Shown here piece by piece: positions 48,780 through 57,850 of a stretch of DNA of 64,000 nt (position 1 is the stretch's first letter; every line of letters begins with the position of its first letter). The translations under genes and the position numbers were made by a program. Under the pieces are notes generated by a model. The model did not search any database and had not been told where the DNA came from. It worked only from the letters and a program-made list of their open reading frames with translations. Source of the DNA: Cyclobacterium qasimii M12-11B (GTDB lineage: Bacteria; Bacteroidota; Bacteroidia; Cytophagales; Cyclobacteriaceae); NCBI RefSeq assembly GCF_000427295.1, contig NZ_ATNM01000091.1, positions 1 to 64,000 of the forward strand, written 5' to 3'.

Positions 48780-50288
48780 CTATTTGTTAATTACCTTACC
48801 TAGCTCTAATTCAAGTGTATGTCCTATACAATCCGGAATATCTACGTCGTAATGACTTACGAAAAGTAATGTTAATCCTGTCTCTTGACAAAAATACTCA
48901 ATGGTGGATTTAAACCTGCTTCGTTGTTCCTCATCCATGCCCTGAGAGGCTTCGTCCAGGACAAGTAATGTGGGGGATTTAATCATCGCCCGTGCCAAAA
49001 TGCAGAATCTTTGCTCTTCCAGACTTATCTGATTCAATCTAAACTCACTTAAATGAGACAATTGGAATACTTCAAGCCATCTATCCACCAACGCCTCCTG
49101 CGTCTCAGTCAGTTTTTTAAATAGCCCCATGGTATCAAAAAGACCCGATGCCACTACCTTTTTGCAAGTTTGATTGGTGGGGAAATACCTGGCCAATTCG
49201 GCAGAGACAAAGCCAATAGGCCGCTTAACATCCCAAATACTTTCGCCAGTACCTCTCTTCCTGCCAAACAATGAAATGTCATTGGCATAAGCTTGAGGAT
49301 TTTCTCCTAGCACCAAACTAATGAGGGTGGATTTTCCTGCGCCATTATGTCCTTTTATCAACCATTTTTCCCCAGGATTTACCTGCCAAGAAAGATTGTC
49401 GAGCAATTTTTTTTCGCCATACCTGATCGTAACATTATTCATTTTAATAATCTCCTGATCCGAAAATGGCAAAGTTCCTGTGTTCAGTAGTCCATCAAAA
49501 GACAGGGGAGAAAAGTTGAAGGTTGAGAAAGCTTCATTTTCCAAGGGAATTAAACTATCTCTTTCTTCTACTATCATTAATTTCCCTCCACTTATCCAAC
49601 CTATTCGATCCACTGCTTCTGGAACCTCTTTGGCAGAAGATGTCATGATGACTTGAATCCCTGAATGCTGAATGGCTTTGAGTATACCTTCAAAATCAGC
49701 TCTGGTTTGTACATCAAGCCCCACCAGTGGCATGTCAATTAACAACAATTTCGGATTCTTTAATAAAGCCTCTGCCAATGCCAGTCTCCTTGTCTCACCA
49801 TTTGAAAGCTTTATCAAAGATTTGCTTTTTAATCCTTCAAGCCCAAAGAGCTGAATAACGTTTGACAGGTTCCAAGCCCCTTCTTCTTTAATTTCAACCT
49901 CGCTCAGAAAGGCATTTACAGTGGCTGTATCCTCAGATTCAGAACTATTGAATCGCTGCTGATAATAAAAATTTTGTTGACTGGATTTATTACGGAAAGT
50001 ATATTTTTGTGAGACCAAAGCGATAAGATCCCTAAAGCTATTGATCAATCCAAGATCTCGTTGTTTCTTCTGATAGTCTGCAGCAAATGGCCATTCAATG
50101 CTCCCCCTCACAATAGCTGTCCTACCCAGAATAGTTTCCAGAAACAATGTGCGTTCTTTCCCAGAATCACCTAAAATAGCCCAAGATTCACCATTTTCAA
50201 CGGTGAAGTTTAAATCTTTAAATACTGTTTTACCAAAAGACTGAACGGTAGCATTGTTTATCTCTAAAAAGACACTCTTTTTTTTCAT
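48780..50288 (-). CDS. Twin-ABC ATPase, ModF-like, with degenerate first site
   Basis: A soluble 502-residue protein with two ABC ATPase domains and no membrane part, like ModF. Domain 1 has an altered P-loop, GDSGKERT at 40-47 in place of GxxGxGKS/T, a good signature LSNGE at 161-165, and a Walker B where the catalytic Glu is Met (IDMP, about 184-187). Domain 2 has a canonical P-loop, GHNGAGKS at 313-320, and LVLDEA, but its signature is weak (ISLEEQR). If the halves sandwich as in ABC proteins, one composite site keeps the good P-loop and Walker B of domain 2 with the good signature of domain 1. Role unknown. It begins 78 bp from the corrected stop of dtd. Confidence 0.8.
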   Translation of the reverse strand: MKKKSVFLEINNATVQSFGKTVFKDLNFTVENGESWAILGDSGKERTLFLETILGRTAIVRGSIEWPFAADYQKKQRDLGLINSFRDLIALVSQKYTFRNKSSQQNFYYQQRFNSSESEDTATVNAFLSEVEIKEEGAWNLSNVIQLFGLEGLKSKSLIKLSNGETRRLALAEALLKNPKLLLIDMPLVGLDVQTRADFEGILKAIQHSGIQVIMTSSAKEVPEAVDRIGWISGGKLMIVEERDSLIPLENEAFSTFNFSPLSFDGLLNTGTLPFSDQEIIKMNNVTIRYGEKKLLDNLSWQVNPGEKWLIKGHNGAGKSTLISLVLGENPQAYANDISLFGRKRGTGESIWDVKRPIGFVSAELARYFPTNQTCKKVVASGLFDTMGLFKKLTETQEALVDRWLEVFQLSHLSEFRLNQISLEEQRFCILARAMIKSPTLLVLDEASQGMDEEQRSRFKSTIEYFCQETGLTLLFVSHYDVDIPDCIGHTLELELGKVINK

Positions 50289-50365
50289 TTCATTAAATTT
50301 TAATCTGGATGGGCTTCGCTAAAACTGAGGGAATAATATAAATTAGGAAACCAGAAAGGGATGAT

Positions 50366-50817
50366 TTAAACTTTATTTTTGAATCCAGGACAATAGTCAC
50401 TGGACCATCGTTCACCAAAGACACTTGCATGTCAGCTCCAAACTCTCCAGTCGGGACAGGCTTCCCAAGAAGTTTGCTCATTTCTTCTATAAATTGCTCG
50501 TAAAGGGGAATTGCAATTTCAGGCCTGGCCGCCTTTATATAGGAAGGTCTGTTGCCTTTTTTTGTGCTTGCATGAAGGGTAAACTGACTAACAATTAAAA
50601 CATCCCCATCTGTCTCCAGAATAGAATTATTCATCACTCCTTGTTGGTCTGCAAAAATCCTCATATTTGCGATTTTTCTGCAAATCCAGTTTATATCATC
50701 AAGTGTGTCTGCCGATTCGATACCTAAGAGAACAAGTAAACCTGTCCCAATTGCTGCTTTCTCAATTGCCTCAATATGTACTGATGCCCTTTTTACTCTT
50801 TGTAATACTACAATCAT
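50366..50817 (-). CDS. dtd: D-aminoacyl-tRNA deacylase (Dtd), 3' frameshift likely
   Basis: Removes D-amino acids from mischarged tRNA. The core is clear: MIVVLQRVKRASV start, then LIVSQFTLHASTKKGNRPSY and VNDGPVTIVLDS. The open frame runs to 50293 (174 residues), adding 27 unlike residues. The change follows an A5 run on the coding strand (50376-50380 on plus). With one more A the protein ends DSKNKV and stop at 50366, giving 150 residues, the usual size and end of the family. It overlaps the next upstream gene's stop by 4 bp. Confidence 0.88.
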
Positions 50818-51536
50818 TTAGTCATCTTATGCATCTCTGAGGAGGAAATGGTCTCATTTCCTGTCATTTTAAAATTAAGGGCTTTTTGCACCATTGCTTT
50901 AGCTACCTGATGATCGTATATAGGTTTATACTTACTAAAAAGCCCAAAAAAAGTAACAAATTTCATGACTACTTTGCCTATTTCTTCTCCTGGTCTACTT
51001 TCATTTCTTTCGCCTAATAATATCGAGGGTTGAAAGAGGCCTACATAATCAAAATCCATCCTTTTCAAGCCATCTTCAACCTTTCCTTTTACACTATTGT
51101 ATTGGATCGATGATTGGGCGTCCGCCCCTATGGCACTTACGTACAAGAATCTCTTGGCTCCTAAGCGGATGGTCATCCTAGCGAAGTTAAGCACATAATC
51201 GTGATCTATACGGTGAAAATTTTCTTTGGAGCCTGCCTTCTTGATGGTAGTTCCTAAAGCACAGAAAGCTATAATTGATGTAGAAGCTTCATTCAGGGCT
51301 TTTAATAAAGGCTGCTTGTCTCCCCCCATATTTTGCTTCCTGATTTCATCTTCCAGGTTTAGCTTTTCCAACTGCTCAAAGTCAACCTTCACCTGAACTA
51401 GCTTCTGATGTTTAAAAGCCAAATCCCTTCTACCGAAGGAAACAACCCAGTCAATGGCTTCATTTTTAAAAAGTTGATGGAGAAGTTGAACACCTATTAA
51501 CCCAGATGCTCCTGAAACAAACGCTATTTGACTCAT
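50814..51536 (-). CDS. NAD(P)-binding epimerase-like protein
   Basis: A 240-residue Rossmann protein from ATG 51536, chosen over an upstream ATG because it makes an ATGA overlap with the preceding gene. The nucleotide motif VSGASGLIG is near the start, and the middle has FCALGTTIKKAGSKE and KRFLYVSAIGAD, as in HTATIP2/Oxidoreductase-like NAD(P)H-binding proteins. It overlaps dtd by 4 bp at its end. Substrate unknown. Confidence 0.75.
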   Translation of the reverse strand: MSQIAFVSGASGLIGVQLLHQLFKNEAIDWVVSFGRRDLAFKHQKLVQVKVDFEQLEKLNLEDEIRKQNMGGDKQPLLKALNEASTSIIAFCALGTTIKKAGSKENFHRIDHDYVLNFARMTIRLGAKRFLYVSAIGADAQSSIQYNSVKGKVEDGLKRMDFDYVGLFQPSILLGERNESRPGEEIGKVVMKFVTFFGLFSKYKPIYDHQVAKAMVQKALNFKMTGNETISSSEMHKMTK

Positions 51537-51949
51537 AAGTTTTGATTTTTTTCCCAATCTAAAAACTTCTCAATATCCGATTGGAGACTTTTAAATATGA
51601 AGAGTAATACGGTTACATCATCTACATATCCTACGAAAGGGATAAAATCAGGAACCAGATCCGTTGGAAGGGCAAAATAAAACAAACCAAGGACCAACAA
51701 ACCCAAAGACCTATTGGATAGTCCAGCATATTTTTTACTTAAATGTGCTTTGACCATTCTAATAAATATCTCGACTTGAAATTTGACTTCCGCAAAGGTA
51801 GGGTTATGGGAAAGCTCTTGCCATTTCTGGTTTACTTTCTCAAGTAGACTGCCTAGCTTTTTCTCAGTACCAGCAATGTGCTCAGCCCTGTTTAGATAAA
51901 TGGCTTTGACCTTTTCAAAAAGGCTTTGGCCTGAAGTATAACTGTCCAT
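51533..51949 (-). CDS. DUF1232 (YkvA-like) membrane protein
   Basis: A 138-residue protein whose C-terminal part has the DUF1232 signature: LGLLVLGLFYFALPTDLVPDFIPFVGYVDD. One or two membrane segments lie near residues 85-120. The N-terminal half is helical and basic. It is part of the minus-strand run and overlaps the next gene by 4 bp. Function unknown in the family. Confidence 0.75.
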   Translation of the reverse strand: MDSYTSGQSLFEKVKAIYLNRAEHIAGTEKKLGSLLEKVNQKWQELSHNPTFAEVKFQVEIFIRMVKAHLSKKYAGLSNRSLGLLVLGLFYFALPTDLVPDFIPFVGYVDDVTVLLFIFKSLQSDIEKFLDWEKNQNL

Positions 51950-51977
51950 AGGTGTTTATTGCTTTATAGTGTTGGGC

Positions 51978-52505
51978 TCAGTAGTAAATACGTATTTCAT
52001 CTTTGATCTTTCTTAACGCAATCCCTATACTGTCCTGTTCCAATTCCATTGCGAGTTGGAAAATTTTTTTCGATAATTCAATGCTCCTTTCTTCACCACC
52101 GACCTGCTGATAGGCATTGTTAATGAGTGAAATGGTTTGCTCTACAGCAGACCTTAAGGTCTCCCAAGAATCATCTGTAAAATATAGCTGTTGAGACAAA
52201 TTATGGTTGAACTCACTTCTTATTTCCTGAATCAAAAGACTATGCAGTTCTCCGGAAAGCATATCAGGCCCATTAATTCTTCTGATTAAATTATTTGGAG
52301 AGATTCTCTCTAAAAGCAAGCAAAGCCGTTCTCCAGCCTGAATACGTAAAGGAATCACCTGCTCCGAATTTTTGGATTTAATATCCAACCATTTCATCTC
52401 CTTTTCCTTCTTCAAAAATGATACCGTAATAATAAACATCCCATAAATGACCAGACCCGCAGGAATAATTATTTTTAATAGCTCAAAGAGGTAATCCATA
52501 TTCAA
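51978..52505 (-). CDS. Conserved membrane-anchored hypothetical protein
   Basis: I do not recognise a named function. The 175-residue protein has one N-terminal membrane span (about residues 10-30, IIIPAGLVIYGMFIITVSF) and a soluble helical domain with ERLCLLLERISPNNLI, RSEFNHNLSQQLYF and SWETLRSAVEQTISLINNAY. The pattern recalls a small family found in many Cytophagales. It begins the minus-strand run that reads DUF1232, NAD(P)-binding, dtd. Confidence 0.5.
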   Translation of the reverse strand: MNMDYLFELLKIIIPAGLVIYGMFIITVSFLKKEKEMKWLDIKSKNSEQVIPLRIQAGERLCLLLERISPNNLIRRINGPDMLSGELHSLLIQEIRSEFNHNLSQQLYFTDDSWETLRSAVEQTISLINNAYQQVGGEERSIELSKKIFQLAMELEQDSIGIALRKIKDEIRIYY

Positions 52506-52611
52506 AGGTTTTAATTGGCAATATCTGAAATAATGTCATGTTTTACTATGCACGAATTGTTTTTCTGTTTTAATTTTGGAACCATTAATCATTCCTCATC
52601 CTTAATTTCAC

Positions 52612-52929
52612 ATGGTGACTCCAATAAAAATAACTGCCAAGGCCCTAGAAGAGATTAAAAACATTATGGCTACCAAGAATATCCCTGTGGAGTACTCCTT
52701 AAGAATAGGTGTGAAAGGCGGTGGATGTGGTGGCGTTTCCTATGCTTTAGGTTTTGACCTGACAAAAGAGGGGGATCAAGGCTATGAGATCGAAGGCCTG
52801 GCAGTGCTGATTGAAAAAAAACATGTGATGTTTTTAATGGGCATGCAGGTAGATTTCCACGAAAGCAATGAGGCCAAAGGATTTGTCTTTACCAATCCTG
52901 ACCTACCTAAAAGGCACGACAACCAATAG
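52612..52929 (+). CDS. IscA/HesB-like protein lacking the C-terminal cysteine pair
   Basis: A 105-residue A-type iron-sulfur-carrier fold: IKITAKALEEIKNIM, the loop GVKGGGCGGVSYALGFD with Cys39, and KGFVFTNPDLP near the end. The usual C-terminal CGC motif, which supplies two of the three cluster cysteines, is absent; the protein ends KRHDNQ. It therefore probably cannot hold a cluster in the usual way. Single-gene plus-strand unit between two minus-strand runs. Confidence 0.75.
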   Translation: MVTPIKITAKALEEIKNIMATKNIPVEYSLRIGVKGGGCGGVSYALGFDLTKEGDQGYEIEGLAVLIEKKHVMFLMGMQVDFHESNEAKGFVFTNPDLPKRHDNQ

Positions 52930-52963
52930 TTATTTTCACTAGTAAGGAGTGCCGTCCCATTTA

Positions 52964-53425
52964 TTAAGTCAACCCTTCAAAGCCATATTTCATATTTGAC
53001 CAGAAAGCGTCTATTGCAATTATTCTAGGCTTTAAGAAAGAGATGATTTTTGGCCAATCGTCCCTATTCATTACGCTTACGCCTGGCAATGTTTTTTCCA
53101 CTTTACTGGAAAACTCCCCCCACTCATTTTCTGCGTCGGGTGCCCATATCCACTCTTCTTCTACTTCCTGCTGAAAAATACGTTTAAAGGTAACCATCTG
53201 ATCAAACAGCAAGCTCCTGATTTCCTTATCGGGATGCTGCACCTCTATGGATATGGAAGTAAAATCTCTCTCTGCTTTCATTCTAAAATACATGTGCTTT
53301 ACACCCGTTTTATAGTTTTTCCAATTGATTTTTGTTCCATCAGCGTTAGGCACAGGCTTCATATACTGTCCAAATGTGGTCCAAAACTCTTGCCTGGTTT
53401 TGCTAAGCTCATTTTTGGTATACAT
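52964..53425 (-). CDS. DUF4268 protein
   Basis: A 153-residue soluble protein, with LSKTRQEFWTTFGQYMKPVP at the start and the later FRMKAERDFTSISIEVQHPD strand, as in DUF4268. Rich in Trp (INWKNY, EEEWIWAPD, AFWSNMKYGF). In other proteins this domain is found attached to nuclease-like parts; here it is alone. 34 bp from the IscA-like stop. Function unknown. Confidence 0.7.
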   Translation of the reverse strand: MYTKNELSKTRQEFWTTFGQYMKPVPNADGTKINWKNYKTGVKHMYFRMKAERDFTSISIEVQHPDKEIRSLLFDQMVTFKRIFQQEVEEEWIWAPDAENEWGEFSSKVEKTLPGVSVMNRDDWPKIISFLKPRIIAIDAFWSNMKYGFEGLT

Positions 53426-53437
53426 TAAATATCCAGT

Positions 53438-53803
53438 TTATTGGTAGTCTCTAGGGTAAGCCACTTCTACAACAGAAAAATTTACCACCCCTCCAAGGGC
53501 TGGATTGTGTTTTTTAATCACTACTTCAATCTGTGTACTTTCGGGATAGGCTTTTAGAATATCCTCAATCATCAAATGCCCCAAGTGTTCCAATAATTTC
53601 ACGGGGACCTGCATGTGTGCTTTAGCTATTTGATAAAGCTTAAAATAGTCGACCGTATACTTAAGGTCATCCGTACGCATGGCCTTCTCAAAATCTGTAT
53701 ACACATGCAAATCAACAGTGAATCGATTGCCTAATTTTTTTTCTTCTGAGAACACCCCATGGAAAGCATGAAACTCAATTCCTTCAAGTGATACTTTTCC
53801 CAT
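53438..53803 (-). CDS. folB: Dihydroneopterin aldolase
   Basis: Folate-pathway aldolase of 121 residues: GIEFHAFHGVFSEEKKLGNRF carries the conserved His/Gly/Glu of the family, TVDYFKLYQIAKAHMQVPVKLLEHLGHLMIEDIL the catalytic Glu helix, and EVVIKKHNPALGG the conserved Lys. Starts inside the stop of the DivIVA gene (TAATG overlap). Confidence 0.92.
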   Translation of the reverse strand: MGKVSLEGIEFHAFHGVFSEEKKLGNRFTVDLHVYTDFEKAMRTDDLKYTVDYFKLYQIAKAHMQVPVKLLEHLGHLMIEDILKAYPESTQIEVVIKKHNPALGGVVNFSVVEVAYPRDYQ

Positions 53804-54651
53804 TATTCAAATTGATCAAAAAATGAACCAGATTCGCCTTTATTTGTATTCTTGGCTGCAGGTACTTTCTCCTTCGCTTCCTCTTCTTCCTGCTTTTCTT
53901 GTTCATCAACCTCTTCCACTACTTGGATTGGATCAACTTCAGCAGCAATTACCAATTCATCTTCAACAGTTTCAGGCTCAATTTCGACCTCTTCCTTACT
54001 TTCAGGCTGTTCCCATATATAAGTATTGCCGGATTGATTTGACTTCGGCTCCTCCTTTTCAGTTGGCTGGAAATTCTTTTCTTTCCGCTGTAGTTCTTTG
54101 ACCAAACGAGTATGAATGCCAGCGTCTATTTCGTTAAAGCCTTCCCTAGCAGCATTTACATTCTCTAGCGTTTCTGCGGCTGTACGCTTCAGGTTTTTAA
54201 GTAAGTAATCTCTTTGATCTAGTAGTTTTTCGTAATTTTCCACCAATACATTAACATCTTCTTTTAGGTCTTCTATGATATTTTTGGATTGGGATTCTGC
54301 CTGATCTATCATGCTTCTGGCATTGCCTCTTGATTCGGCATGTAGCGCATCTGCATTCATTTGTGCTTCCTTAAGAATTAATTCCGCTGTTTTATTCGCT
54401 TGTTCGATTATGCTTGCGCCAGTATCCTCTGCTGTTTTCAAAGTTTTAAAAAGCGACTGCTCCACTTCCCTAAGTTTGGAAGCTTCTTTTTCTGCGTGCT
54501 CATATTTTATCTTAAGTGCATTTTTCTCTTCGACGAGTTTTTCCCACTCTTGAGACAGATAACTCAAAAACGTCGAAACTTCGTCTTTATCATAACCTCT
54601 GAAATTCTTTTCGAAGGTCTTTTGACGGATATCTAATGGTGTAATTTTCAT
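53803..54651 (-). CDS. DivIVA-domain coiled-coil protein
   Basis: A 282-residue protein with the DivIVA N-terminal membrane-curvature motif (ITPLDIRQKTFEKNFRGYDKDEV), a long coiled coil (about 30-185) and an acidic, low-complexity tail from about residue 190 rich in Glu and Val (EVEIEPETVEDELV). In other phyla DivIVA marks cell poles or septa; in Bacteroidota its role is little known. Overlaps folB by a TAATG junction and follows the WD40 gene after 33 bp. Confidence 0.8.
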   Translation of the reverse strand: MKITPLDIRQKTFEKNFRGYDKDEVSTFLSYLSQEWEKLVEEKNALKIKYEHAEKEASKLREVEQSLFKTLKTAEDTGASIIEQANKTAELILKEAQMNADALHAESRGNARSMIDQAESQSKNIIEDLKEDVNVLVENYEKLLDQRDYLLKNLKRTAAETLENVNAAREGFNEIDAGIHTRLVKELQRKEKNFQPTEKEEPKSNQSGNTYIWEQPESKEEVEIEPETVEDELVIAAEVDPIQVVEEVDEQEKQEEEEAKEKVPAAKNTNKGESGSFFDQFE

Positions 54652-54684
54652 TTTTTCGTCATTTAGCCGATCTATGACCGGAAG

Positions 54685-55607
54685 TTATTGACCAATATTA
54701 ATTTCCCAAACAGAAACAGTATGATCATCACTGATGGCTATTACTTGGTTATTATGTTTCGTCCACAAAACTTTATTAATGGAAGTCCCATGACCTACAA
54801 ATCTGGCTTTATCTATAACTTTCAATAGCCTAAAAGCTTCGTAATCCCAAATTTTCATTGACTTGTCCATGCTACAAGTCACAAAATACTTACCATCTTC
54901 TCGAAAAGAAAGAAAGTTGATCGCATACATGTGCGCTGCAATATTTTTCTGCTCTTCAAAATTCTCAGTATCCCAGAATTTAAGTTGAGCATCCCTTCCT
55001 CCACTGATGATTCTCTTACCATCTGGACTGTATGCTAATGCAAATACTGATTTGTTATGTCCTTCCATTCTCGCCAATGGCTTCCAATTTTTCAAATCAA
55101 AAACCTTCACCAAATTATCGCTGGCTCCTACGCTTACCTGACCTTTGTCAGGAGAAACTGCCAAAACACGTAGGGACTGCTCACTAATTTTCACATGGCG
55201 GACTGGTGACCTTTCCTCTATATCCAAAACCACAAGCACTCCATCTCCTGTAGCCACCAATAATAAATTGCCAACTACTTTGAGATCAAAAATTAAATGA
55301 GAAGTGATTTTTAAGGACCAAATTTCTTTTTACTCTTTAGGTCAATAACATGAACCCCTTCATTGTTTTGGCCTATAAACAAAAGATTTCTTTTTTCATC
55401 TACTTCCAGAGCATAAACAGAATTTGGAAGTTTGGCCAGCAAAAGCCCATCTCCAGGGGTAGAAAGATCCCATTCTACCACCATTCCATCTCCGGAGCCA
55501 GTATATATAAGGTGAGGTACGCAACCGCTAGCAAGTGCAAATACGGAATGATTATGACCTCTTAATGTGTTAAGTTTACTAACTTGAATATTTGACATAT
55601 ATTGCAA
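54685..55607 (-). CDS. WD40-repeat protein, split by a one-base frameshift
   Basis: Beta-propeller protein of about 307 residues if repaired. WD repeats are visible as LRGHNHSVFALASG, then VVEWDLST, MEGHNKSVFALAYSPDGKRIISGGRDAQLKFWD and GTSINKVLWTKHNNQVIAISDDHTVSVWE. The first frame stops at 55311 and the second has its first ATG at 55260. A coding-strand A5 run (55327-55331 on plus) is one base short: adding it gives KKEIWSLKITSHLIFDLKVV into the second half. No signal peptide, so cytoplasmic. Likely a scaffold; upstream of the DivIVA and folB genes. Confidence 0.75.
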
Positions 55608-55641
55608 AACCTTATTACCACTCAGTTGCCTTTAAGTTACT

Positions 55642-56271
55642 ATGTTAACAAAAATAGAAAAAATTAGCCCTTTATCTGCTTTTGCCATCAACAATATTAA
55701 AACGTCTGAAAACGCATCCATGGACTTTTTGAGTTTTAGAGAAAAACTATCCCTGGCCAACATCGGTCATGCTCAAAAAAGAAAAGAATGGAAAGGCGCT
55801 AGACTTGCTATCAAAAACACCTTAGACAGCCTTAATTTACCCTACCCTGGCTTTTATAAAGACAGCCATGGAAAATCCCATACTATGGATGGTTCAGGAC
55901 ACGTATCCCTTACTCACCATGGAGATTATGCCGCAGCGATATTTCACAAGGACATGCCAGTTGGGGTGGACTTGGAAAGGGTGAGAGAAAAAACGGTGCC
56001 ACTTGGCCCAAAATACCTGGACCCTTCTGAATTGGAATTTTTGGGTAAAGACAGTTACCTGTACACTTTAGCCTGGTCAGTGAAAGAAAGCATCTACAAA
56101 TGCCAAGGTAAAAGAGGTATTAGTCTAAGACAAAACATTATACTAGAACCCTTTTCTGCAAAAGATCAAATCATTAAAGGTAAAGTTTATGGCACTGACT
56201 TTTCAGATCATTTTTACAATGTCATGGTCCATTCAGAAAACGACATGGTACTTACCTATACTATTTGGTGA
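55642..56271 (+). CDS. 4'-phosphopantetheinyl transferase superfamily protein
   Basis: Sfp-type PPTase of 209 residues that would put the phosphopantetheine arm on carrier proteins. The metal motif GVDLE is at 108-112 and the WSVKESIYK catalytic helix at 145-153. No polyketide or peptide synthase gene is nearby, so it may be the general PPTase or serve a distant cluster. Divergent from the WD40 gene. Confidence 0.85.
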   Translation: MLTKIEKISPLSAFAINNIKTSENASMDFLSFREKLSLANIGHAQKRKEWKGARLAIKNTLDSLNLPYPGFYKDSHGKSHTMDGSGHVSLTHHGDYAAAIFHKDMPVGVDLERVREKTVPLGPKYLDPSELEFLGKDSYLYTLAWSVKESIYKCQGKRGISLRQNIILEPFSAKDQIIKGKVYGTDFSDHFYNVMVHSENDMVLTYTIW

Positions 56272-56310
56272 TTCTTCGTATATTTATAATTGTAATTAAC
56301 AAAACTAGAG

Positions 56311-56892
56311 ATGAAGAAACTTTTTGTATGTTTTGTAATTTGTCTCCTATGGACTTCTACCATTTACGGACAAAAGATTTCCAACATGGAGATGGTAGAT
56401 GCCATTACCAATCAAGCCTACTCGCTTGAAAAAAACAAGGCATCCCTTGCACAGGTATTTATTTTTTACACCCTTAAATGCCCCTATCCAAAACTATACA
56501 ATTCAAGGATTAAGGCACTGAAGGAAAAATATGCCTCCTCAAACATTACTTTTGCGCTGGTAAACCCTCATTCTGATCAGGAGGATGAAACCATTGAAAA
56601 GCTTGCCTCATTGGCCTTTGCAAAAAACAATCAAATCCCATTCCTACTGGATGAAAACCAGGTTTTTACGAAAATGACAGGGGTGAAGAAAATTCCTGAA
56701 GTAGTAATTATCACCTCAGGACCTACTGGCTACAGCATTGCTTACAGAGGCGCTATAGATAATAATGCCCAAGCAATGGAAAGTGCTACAGTTCATTACC
56801 TTGATACTGCTTTGGAAGACATCATTAAAAGGGACCGGCCAAGCCCTACAGTGACTAGAGCTGTTGGTTGTAATATTAGGTTTACACCTTAA
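56311..56892 (+). CDS. Exported thioredoxin-like protein
   Basis: A 193-residue protein with a signal peptide (about 1-20, ending IYGQ) and a thioredoxin/redoxin fold. The active-site position reads LKCPYPKLYN, a CPYP with only the first Cys, so it lacks the usual CxxC pair; a further Cys occurs in AVGCNIRF at the end. This layout matches the redoxin proteins of the RedB/AhpC-TSA kind, where the VGC near the end may act with the first Cys. Convergent with the next gene, their stops overlapping by 4 bp. Confidence 0.7.
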   Translation: MKKLFVCFVICLLWTSTIYGQKISNMEMVDAITNQAYSLEKNKASLAQVFIFYTLKCPYPKLYNSRIKALKEKYASSNITFALVNPHSDQEDETIEKLASLAFAKNNQIPFLLDENQVFTKMTGVKKIPEVVIITSGPTGYSIAYRGAIDNNAQAMESATVHYLDTALEDIIKRDRPSPTVTRAVGCNIRFTP

Positions 56893-57737
56893 TTTTTGTC
56901 CACTATTTTTAATAATTGACTGACCTCTTTAGACTTGTCTAAATCTCCTATTTTTTCGAATGAGTAAATAAGGTTTCGAATTACTCTTCTGATAATTTCA
57001 ATATTTTCGCAGGGCTCATAATATTCCGGCTTAGGGTCCAACTTCAAATGATCAAGGTAATTGTTTATATCCTGCTTGGTAAAAATAAGCCCTTTATTGA
57101 AGGCATTGATATAAAATTTGAATTTACCTGATTTGTAGGTTAACACGAAAAGATTGGGCAAATTAACCCCGTAAACTGGCAAGCCGAGTTTTTTTGCCAC
57201 CAATAAATAGACTGAACAAAGGCTTATAGGGTTCCCTTTCTTGGTTTCTAAAACCGTTTTGATCATGCTGTTGGCTGGGCTATGAAAATTCTTGGTGTTG
57301 GCAGAGAATTTCAAGTCATTGAACATCACATTATTGATCAATTTTATTTTGTCATAGACTGACAGTTCATTCTTGAAATTCGTCCAAACATCAAAATAAA
57401 TTTGCTGCATTAGCCCATTAAGTTGTTCAAATTCAAGTTCTGGATAGAGGTAGGTATTGATAATCCACAAGCCCTCGAGCAATTCTTTTTCCTCAGAATT
57501 GGTCCAATCCGTAAGCCTTTCCATGAGCAAATTAAACTGCATGTCATGAACGATCTCTTCGATCTCCTTTTGCAATTCAGGATTGAATGAGCCCTCCCAC
57601 TTGTTTTCCAGAAAGGGGATAATTTTATTACCTAAGGAGAGGATTTTATCCCTCACGTGCTCCTTTACCTCCTGATCCCCATCATCCAACAAAGACACAA
57701 GAGCATTTAATTCTTTATCTGTCATTTGCATATTCAT
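56889..57737 (-). CDS. Transglutaminase-like (SirB1-type) protein
   Basis: A 282-residue soluble protein. The N-terminal part is helical; the transglutaminase-like core has NTKNFHSPANSMIKTVLETKKGNPISLCSVYLLVAKKLGLPVYGVNLP, with the likely nucleophile in LCSVY and the later VLTYKSGKFKFYINAFNKG. Members of this family lack proven activity. In-frame ATGs at 57737, 57731 and 57725 leave the precise start open. Confidence 0.75.
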   Translation of the reverse strand: MNMQMTDKELNALVSLLDDGDQEVKEHVRDKILSLGNKIIPFLENKWEGSFNPELQKEIEEIVHDMQFNLLMERLTDWTNSEEKELLEGLWIINTYLYPELEFEQLNGLMQQIYFDVWTNFKNELSVYDKIKLINNVMFNDLKFSANTKNFHSPANSMIKTVLETKKGNPISLCSVYLLVAKKLGLPVYGVNLPNLFVLTYKSGKFKFYINAFNKGLIFTKQDINNYLDHLKLDPKPEYYEPCENIEIIRRVIRNLIYSFEKIGDLDKSKEVSQLLKIVDKN

Positions 57738-57850
57738 CTCAACTAACCCTCACAGTTTCAACTAACCAAATTTACCAATTTTTGGGGATAAAATACCTGT
57801 CATTTTATTTTTAAGTGAGATGTTAATTGAATTTGAGCGCTAAAAAACCA

